From: Pseudonocardia oceani
Lineage (GTDB): Bacteria; Actinomycetota; Actinomycetes; Mycobacteriales; Pseudonocardiaceae
Direction of reading: 5' to 3'
Assembly (NCBI RefSeq): GCF_019263585.2
Contig: NZ_JADQDF010000001.1
Span: 4,660,501 to 4,724,500 of the forward strand
Length of the DNA stretch: 64,000 bases
The translations under genes were made by a program, and so were the position numbers. Under the pieces are notes generated by a model. That model made no database searches and had not been told where the DNA came from. It saw nothing but the letters and a program-made list of their open reading frames with translations. This document shows positions 58,370 to 64,000 of the stretch, piece by piece (within the stretch, counting starts at the first letter, position 1; each line of letters opens with the position of its first letter).

Positions 58370-59623
58370 TCAGGCCTGGGCCTGCAGAGCGGGCGTCTTG
58401 TTGCACTTCTTGGGCCACCACGCGTTCTCCCAGCCCTCGGACTGCCAGATCTTCTGGAGGTGGGGCAGGACCTCCCGCCCGAACAGCTCGATGTTCTGCA
58501 TCGCCATGTCGTGGGGCATCGACCCGAACTGCAGGACGGTCATTAGATGGCCCACGTTGAGCTCGCGAACCATCGCCTCGAGCTTCTCGCGGACGGTACT
58601 CGGACTGCCGACGACGGCGAAGCCCTTCTCGATCATGTCCCGGCCGCTGAGCGGTTTGAGGTCCACGGTGTAGTCCATGTACTCGAGCATTCCGGAGCTG
58701 AACAGGTTGACCATGCTCTTGTAGTCGGACTGCCCCGGTGTGGCGAGGTAGTGCAGCGGCAGGTGCAGGGCCTTGTGGTAGAAGTGCTCGAGGTGCTCGG
58801 CGAACTGCTCCTCGGCCTGCGCGTCGGTCTCCGCGACGCCCACCAACTGGAGCATGGCGGCCCGGTAGGGATTGGCGTCCTTGTCCTTCGCGGCGGCGCG
58901 GTCCCAGAACCGGTTCATCACATTCTGCGCCGACTTGCCACCGAAGTAGCTCAGGTAGGCGTACGGCAGATCCCGGTCGTGGCAGTAGTCCCAGGTCGAC
59001 GAACTGGCGGCGCCGGGAATGAGCAGCGGCGGGTGCGGGGTCTGCACCGGCCGCGGCCACAGGTTGACCTTCGGCAGCTGGAAGTACTTGCCGTTCCAGG
59101 CGAAGAACTCCTGCGCCGTCCAGGCCTTGACCATCAAGTCGATGGCCTCGCGCCAGCGCTCGCGCTGCTCCATCGGGGGAATGCCGTAGCTGATGTTCGC
59201 GTCGCAGCCCAGACCCAGCGGCAGACCGGCGACGAGCCGGCCACCGCTGATGCAGTCGATCACCGCATACTCCTCGGCGATCCTGATCGGGGGCGCGGTC
59301 GACGAGACGGTGGCGCCGAGCTGGACCAGTGCGACGTCGTCGATGCCGGCGTCCTTCGTCATCTTCGCGAGCGTCGCCCCGAACAGGTTCGGGTTGCACA
59401 TGAACCCGTAGACGTTCTGGTGGTGCTCGTTGGTGCCGAGACCATCGAACCCCATCCTGGCCGCGTGCATCAGCTCGTCGATGGACTGGTTGTAGTACTC
59501 ACCGACCTTTTCCGCGTCGCCGAGCTCCCACCACGGCGCGTCCACCCACGCGGAGGTGTACCGCTTGTCGAAGTCGTCGGGCAGGTCCCGGTAGGGCATG
59601 AAATGGAATGACGTGACCTTCAC
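58370..59623 (-). CDS. Luciferase-like flavin monooxygenase (full-length)
   Basis: 417 residues from GTG 59623, which follows GAGAGGAC. KVTSFHFMPYRDLPDDFDKRYTSAWVDAPWWELG, MGFDGLGTNEHHQNVYGFMCNPNLFGATLAKMTKD, VQLGATVSSTAPPIRIAEEYAVIDCISGGRLVAGLPLGLG, PPLLIPGAASSSTWDYCHDRDLPYAYLS and GFAVVGSPSTVREKLEAMVRELNVGHLMTVLQFGSMP give the complete luciferase-like barrel. FMNH2-dependent monooxygenation is inferred. The copy A homologue retains only its last third. The upstream frame to 59803 crosses non-coding DNA and was not used. Confidence 0.9.
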   Translation of the reverse strand: MKVTSFHFMPYRDLPDDFDKRYTSAWVDAPWWELGDAEKVGEYYNQSIDELMHAARMGFDGLGTNEHHQNVYGFMCNPNLFGATLAKMTKDAGIDDVALVQLGATVSSTAPPIRIAEEYAVIDCISGGRLVAGLPLGLGCDANISYGIPPMEQRERWREAIDLMVKAWTAQEFFAWNGKYFQLPKVNLWPRPVQTPHPPLLIPGAASSSTWDYCHDRDLPYAYLSYFGGKSAQNVMNRFWDRAAAKDKDANPYRAAMLQLVGVAETDAQAEEQFAEHLEHFYHKALHLPLHYLATPGQSDYKSMVNLFSSGMLEYMDYTVDLKPLSGRDMIEKGFAVVGSPSTVREKLEAMVRELNVGHLMTVLQFGSMPHDMAMQNIELFGREVLPHLQKIWQSEGWENAWWPKKCNKTPALQAQA

Positions 59624-59764
59624 GGTTGTCCTCTCGTGATCATCCGGGATCGGGGCGCGACGGAACGACCCGCGTGATATCGGCACCGGAGACCCACCCC
59701 CGCCGTGCGCTTGATCGCCCGGAGTCGGACGGCGCCTGCGGTGCGATGGGAGCCACGACGGAGT

Positions 59765-59781
59765 GTCCCCGAATCGGGGAC
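59765..59781. promoter_or_regulatory. Perfect palindrome GTCCCCGAATCGGGGAC
   Basis: A 17-bp perfect palindrome with a single central base, 142 bases upstream of the LLM start at 59623. A TCGGACA half site follows at 59806-59812. Possible operator in the 254-bp gap between the LLM gene and the frd remnants, which otherwise holds nothing recognisable. Confidence 0.4.
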
Positions 59782-59877
59782 GGCCGGATCGAAACTGGCT
59801 CAAGATCGGACAGTGGGCGTTCGACGAGCAGGAGCCGCCGCGGAATCACACGAACGGTCGCCGGATGGAGTAAGAAG

Positions 59878-60063
59878 TCACCGGGCCTCGTCGAGGCGCC
59901 CCACCACGAACCAGGCGACGAACACGCTGGACAGCTCGCGCAGCACGAACAGCAGGTAGGACCGGCGGTGCACCCACCAGAACCGGGAGATCCGCGGCCG
60001 GTACGGCGCGCCCCGCGCCGGGGTCGCAGGCCGCACCGACGGTTCGCCCGCACGCTGGGTCAC
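59878..60063 (-). pseudogene. Fumarate reductase/succinate dehydrogenase membrane subunit (FrdC-like), truncated
   Basis: GTG 60063 gives 61 residues: TPARGAPYRPRISRFWWVHRRSYLLFVLRELSSVFVAWFVVGRLDEAR. YRPRxSRFWW...YLLFVLRELSSVFVAWF matches the first membrane helix and preceding segment of FrdC proteins (about 130 residues). A stop ends it after one helix, and the remaining helices and the FrdD subunit are not found downstream, where the next gene is the LLM. Confidence 0.7.
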
Positions 60064-60800
60064 CGCGCCCCCCGTGGCAGCAGGAAGGACCGCAGCGTCC
60101 GCGTCGCCGCGGTGAGCTTGTAGCGCTGGATGGCACCGGCCGGGTCCACACCCTTGGGACAGGCGCTGGTGCACTCCCCGACGTAGGTGCAGGCCCACAC
60201 CCCCTCGGCGGTGGCGAGAACGTCCAGCCGCTGGTGTGCCCCTCGTCTCAGGAGTCGAGGTTGTAGCGCTGGGCGAGCGCGATGGCCGCCGGGCCCAGGA
60301 AGTCCGGCTCTATGGCGTACACCGGACACGCCGCGTAGCAGAGCATGAGTTGATGCACATGCTGTACTGCCTGTACTCGTCCAGCTCGGCCGGCGTCTGT
60401 AGGAACTCGGCGTCGGCGACCCCCGGCTCGTCCTCCCGCACCAGCCACGGCTTCACCCGTGGCAGCTTGCGCATGAAGTCGTCGATCCCCACGACGAGGT
60501 CGCGGACGACGGGGAAGTTCGCCAGTGGCTCGACCCGGACGGGTCCCGGCGCGTAGTCGGACAGGAACCGGGCGCAGGTCAGCGCGGGTCGCCGTTGACC
60601 GTCATGCCGCAGCTGCCGCAGATGCCCATCCGGCACGACCAGCGGAACGACAGCGTCCCGTCGAGCTGGTCCTTGATGTAGTTCAAACCGTCCAGGACCG
60701 CCCACTCCTCGCGCAGCGGCACCACGTACTCCTGCATCGACGGAGCGCTGTCGCGGCCCGGCCGGTAGCGGGTGACCTGCATCCTGATCGTGTCGGGCAT
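60060..60800 (-). pseudogene. frdB: Fumarate reductase/succinate dehydrogenase iron-sulfur subunit, frameshifted
   Basis: ATG 60800 begins [25 protein letters not shown]; the 2Fe-2S loop [22 protein letters not shown] ends at a frameshift near 60583. [28 protein letters not shown] follows in another frame, shifts near 60350 inside the cluster motif (YSMCINSC / [19 protein letters not shown]), and again near 60245 before [28 protein letters not shown]. All three Fe-S motifs can be traced, but in four frames. Confidence 0.85.
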
Positions 60801-60805
60801 GCCGC

Positions 60806-62543
60806 CTACCTCCCGTAGACCCGCTCGCCGGGTGGCCAGCGGGTGATCGTCACCGGTAGGTACCCGACGCGCGGCGAACCGGTCGGGTCGCGGGAGACCA
60901 GTGAGTGCGCCAGGAACCGGGCGTCGTCCCGCTTCGGGAAGTCCGTGCGCTGGTGCGCGCCCCGCGACTCCTCGCGCCGCGCGCGCAGGCCACCATGGTC
61001 TCGGCCACGTCCAGCATGAACCCCAGCTCGAGGGCCGCGACCAGCTCGGTGTTGAAGGTCCGGCTGCCGTCCTCGATCGTCGCCTTGTCGAACCGTTCCC
61101 GCAGCTCGCGGAGCTTGTCCGCGCCCGCGGCCAGTGAGTCGGCGTCCCGGTAGATGCCGGCGCTGCCCTCCATCGTGTGCTGCATGTCGGTGCGGACGTC
61201 GGCGATCCGCTCCCGGCCGTCCCGACGGGCCAGCAGGTCGCGCTCCAGGCGCCGCCGCTCGTCGTCGGCCTGCGCCCGCACCGCAGGACCGGGGCCCGCA
61301 CCGTCCGCGGCGGCGAACTCGGCGGCCGCGAGCCCCGCCCGGCGGCCGAACACCAGCAGCTCCGGGAGGGAGTTGGAGCCCAGCCGGTTGGCACCGTTGA
61401 TGCTCACGCAGGCCACCTCGCCGGCCGCGTACAGGCCCTGCAGCCCGGTGGCGCCGTCGATGTCGGTGTGGACGCCGCCCATCATGTAGTGCTGCACCGG
61501 CCGCACCGGGATCAGCTCGTGCACCAGGTCGATGCGCTCGTACTGCCGGCACAGCTCGCGCACGAACGGCAGCTTGTCGTCGATCACCTGTGCCCCGAGG
61601 TGGCGCAGGTCGAGATACACGACCGGGCCGCACGGGGTGTCGACCGTGCGACCCTTCTCCTGCTCGTGGACGAACGCCTGCGACACCCGGTCGCGGGGAC
61701 CGAGTTCCATGCTGCGCATGACCGGCGTGGGTGACGGCGTGCCCAGGTCGTAGTCCTGCAGGTATCGGTAGCCGTCCTTGTTCAGCAGCCAGCCGCCCTC
61801 CGCACGGGCCGCCTCGGTGATCAGGATGCCGGTGAAAGGCAGGCCGGTCGGGTGGTACTGGATGAACTCCATGTCCTTGAGCGGGGCGCCCGCCCGGTAG
61901 GCCAGCGCCATCCCGTCACCGGTCTTGATGTTGCCGTTGGTGGTGAACGGGAACACCCGGCCGCACCCGCCCGTGCACAGGACGACGGCCCGGCCGGTGA
62001 TGGCCTCGATCCGACCGGTGGCCAGCTCGATGCCGACCACGCCGTGCACGCGGTTCCCGTCGACCAGCAGCGTGGTCACGTACCACTCGTCGTAGCGGGT
62101 GATCTGCTCGTACCGGAGCGAGGTCTGGAACAGCGTGTGCAACAGGTGGAAACCGGTCTTGTCCGCGGCGAACCAGGTGCGCATCTTCTTCATGCCGCCG
62201 AACGCGCGGACCGCGACCTGAACGTCGGGCATGCGGCTCCAGGGGCAGCCCCAGTGCTCCAGCTGCCAGAGCTCGCCCGGCGCCTCCGCGACGAACGCCT
62301 CGACCGCGTCCTGGTCGCACAACCAGTCGCTGCCCGACACCGTGTCGTACGCGTGCTCGCTCAGCGAGTCGTCCGGTGCGACGACCGCCGCGCGCCACCT
62401 TCCGCCGAGACCGTGTGGCTGCGCATCGGGTAAACCTTCGACACGATCGCCACGCTCAGCCGGGGGTGGGCCACCGCGATCGCGACGGCCGCGCGCAGCC
62501 CGGCCCCGCCGCCGCCCACCACCACCACGTCGTGGTCCGCCAT
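60806..62543 (-). pseudogene. frdA: Fumarate reductase/succinate dehydrogenase flavoprotein subunit, frameshifted
   Basis: ATG 62543 begins [50 protein letters not shown] (FAD-binding and the flavin-linking His-Thr region). A shift near 62385 passes to the frame with [57 protein letters not shown] and [43 protein letters not shown] second shift near 60985 separates the C-terminus [25 protein letters not shown]. These are hallmarks of the catalytic subunit, but the gene is broken twice. With frdB and frdC it forms a decayed operon. Confidence 0.87.
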
Positions 62544-62562
62544 GTCAGGGGCCCGTCCCGGC

Positions 62563-62796
62563 TCATTCGGCGTGTTCGGCGGACAGCTCGTTCAACAGCA
62601 CCTTGCCGTCGTGCCGGATGATCCTGGTGCGGCAGTTGCCGTCGTGGAACTGGTGCACGAGCTCGCGGCAGCCGCAGGCGTAGTGGACGTCGTCGCACAC
62701 CATCCCCGAGCCGTCGGCCTCGTGGTAGCGGCTGCCCACCACGCGCCTTCCGCACGGCGCCCGCTCTTTCGTGAAGCTCGTACTCGTGCCGACCAC
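62563..62796 (-). CDS. Small Cys-rich conserved-looking hypothetical protein
   Basis: 77 residues from GTG 62796 behind GGAGGAGG. The middle reads [46 protein letters not shown]. Four Cys (CDD, CGC, C) with nearby His suggest metal binding, but I do not recognise a family. Its 3' end lies 19 bases before frdA, so it would head the frd operon. The strong ribosome site supports a real gene; annotation beyond this would be guesswork. Confidence 0.5.
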   Translation of the reverse strand: MVGTSTSFTKERAPCGRRVVGSRYHEADGSGMVCDDVHYACGCRELVHQFHDGNCRTRIIRHDGKVLLNELSAEHAE

Positions 62797-63027
62797 GACC
62801 CTCCTCCCGCGGTGGTGCCGATCGGCTCCATACGCGGCGCGAGGGTCGTGGTGGAGTGGACCGGCCTTGAGTGATGCGTGCCCCTCATGGCACAACGTCC
62901 GGGCGCCCGCGTCAATCACGAGTCTGGAGCAACCCGACTCCGCCGCCGGGGAGTGCCGGGACCGACGACCCCGTCCGGCCGGGGTGACCCCGCGCGGCGT
63001 GCGTGGGTCACCCCGGCTCGGACAGCC

Positions 63028-64000
63028 TCAGGCCCGGTTCAGGATCGACGAGCCGATGTCCGCGATGTCGCGCTCGGCGGTGAACGGGTTGGACAGGAAG
63101 ACGCTCATCATGTCGACGCCGGCCTCGAGCATCCCCTGGGTCTTCTCCCAGATCTCGTCGGGGGAGCCGTAGAGGCACCAGTAGTCGCACAGCTGCTTGG
63201 TGATCAGCGGCCGGTGCGAGTCGTCGAGCCCCTTCTGGTACTTCGACCAGGTGTCGAGGTAGTGCGGTTGCTCGGCGGCGTTCGGGTCGCCCAGGTAGGC
63301 GGTGGCTGCGGCTGCGCTGGCCTCGACGATCGAGGGGTCGAGCTCGGCGGCGTGCTCGCGCATGAAGCCGATGTTGGTCAGGCACGAGCTGATCGGGCCG
63401 GAGGCGAAGCCGTGGTCGACGCCGTCCTCCCAGGTCTCGCCGTCGCGCAGCTGGTAGAACCAGCTCACCGCGACGAGCTTGACCGAACCGGGCGGACGGC
63501 CCGCGTCCGCGACGGCCTTGTCCAGCTCGCGGCGCACGAGCCGGATCATCTCGGGGTCCGGCCCGAGGCAGTAGGCCACGTAGTCGGCGTAGCGGGCGGC
63601 CACCTTGATGCCGCGCGGGCCCCCCGCCGCCATCCACACCGGGATCCGGTCCTCGAGGTTGTACCAGGTACCGCCCTTGTCGAGGAACTCCAGCTCGCGT
63701 TCCTTGCCCCGCCACGTCTCGGTGACCCGCTCGCCGTTCAGCAGCCCCGTGGTGACCCGCAACGCGTCGTCGAGCTGGGCGATCGACGCGGGACTCTGAC
63801 CCATCGAGCGCAGCGCGTTGTTCGCCGTGCCGATGCCCAGGAAGGTGCGCCCGGGGGCGAGCGCGTTGAGGGTGGCGTGGGAGTTCGCGGTGACGGCGGG
63901 GATCCGGGTGAGCGGGTTGGTGACCCAGGTGCCCAGGTTGATCGTCGAGGTCTCCCTGGCGGCGAGGGCGAGGTACTGGTACGGGTCGCTGAACAGCAGC
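63028..64000 (-). CDS. Luciferase-like oxidoreductase (F420/FMN), 5' end beyond the window
   Basis: At least 323 residues, entering at the right edge as LLFSDPYQYLALAARETSTINLGTWVTNPLTRIPAVTANSHATLNALAPGRTFLGIGTANNALRSMG, then VWMAAGGPRGIKVAARYADYVAYCLGPDPEMIRLVRRELD and GSPDEIWEKTQGMLEAGVDMMSVFLSNPFTAERDIADIGSSIL. This is the luciferase-like barrel of the type close to F420-dependent oxidoreductases. The start is outside the window; what is visible is open. It is transcribed leftwards toward the frd remnants across a 230-bp gap with no other recognised feature. Confidence 0.88.
   Translation of the reverse strand, partial: LLFSDPYQYLALAARETSTINLGTWVTNPLTRIPAVTANSHATLNALAPGRTFLGIGTANNALRSMGQSPASIAQLDDALRVTTGLLNGERVTETWRGKERELEFLDKGGTWYNLEDRIPVWMAAGGPRGIKVAARYADYVAYCLGPDPEMIRLVRRELDKAVADAGRPPGSVKLVAVSWFYQLRDGETWEDGVDHGFASGPISSCLTNIGFMREHAAELDPSIVEASAAAATAYLGDPNAAEQPHYLDTWSKYQKGLDDSHRPLITKQLCDYWCLYGSPDEIWEKTQGMLEAGVDMMSVFLSNPFTAERDIADIGSSILNRA

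Noticed and set aside
1-64000. CRISPR arrays, tRNA or rRNA genes, phage genes, toxin-antitoxin or replication origins
   Set aside because: No regularly spaced repeats, cloverleaf-like segments, phage structural proteins or Rep proteins were noticed.

Overview
The window is very GC-rich DNA whose genes start at ATG or GTG behind GGAGG-type sites, overlap as ATGA/GTGA, and encode family-III CoA-transferases, FadE-like acyl-CoA dehydrogenase pairs, luciferase-like (LLM) flavin monooxygenases and GntR/FadR regulators. This suggests an actinobacterium, probably Pseudonocardiaceae-like (inference; no rRNA or tRNA was seen). It reads as an accessory catabolic island for an unidentified, probably cyclic, compound. 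It is rich in insertion sequences and broken genes.

Layout. 1-6.1 kb: the 5' part of a frameshifted IS110 transposase, a split thiamine-diphosphate decarboxylase, an acyl-CoA dehydrogenase relic, an intact IS256-type element with an 8-bp target duplication, and a Fis-type activator with a degenerate AAA+ domain. 6.2-12.7 kb: SMP-30 lactonase-like protein, Baeyer-Villiger-type monooxygenase, MetX-like hydrolase, a broken activator, then ribBA and a flavin reductase (FMN supply). 12.7-15.8 kb: decayed hpaB, mhpB and mhpC (meta-cleavage) and a GntR regulator.

15.9-33.9 kb (copy A) and 37.1-59.6 kb (copy B) are two versions of one gene cluster in the same order: Rieske ferredoxin, two amidohydrolases, enoyl-CoA hydratase, two CoA-transferases, an acyl-CoA dehydrogenase pair, a divergent Fis-type activator, NIPSNAP protein, [only in B: enoyl-CoA hydratase, second dehydrogenase pair, acyl-CoA ligase], FadR-type regulator, LLM monooxygenase, [only in B: esterase], YciI-like protein, metallo-beta-lactamase-fold protein, cupin, alpha/beta hydrolase, LLM monooxygenase. 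Copy A carries IS110 and IS3 insertions, frameshifts and deletions. Copy B is mostly intact but has frameshifts in its LLM gene (53.4 kb) and one dehydrogenase, whose copy A versions are intact. The copies meet at about 33938, where a truncated LLM gene abuts a 5'-truncated mhpC. Two further LLM genes lie between them (34.8-36.9 kb).

59.9-62.5 kb holds a frameshifted fumarate reductase/succinate dehydrogenase operon. The window ends inside another LLM gene.

Inferred working: LLM and Baeyer-Villiger monooxygenases, fed with reduced flavin, oxidise the substrate. Hydrolases, lactonase and amidohydrolases open it. Ligase or CoA-transferases activate the acid, and the dehydrogenases and hydratases carry out beta-oxidation. 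The activators and FadR-type repressors probably act through the repeated operators described below.
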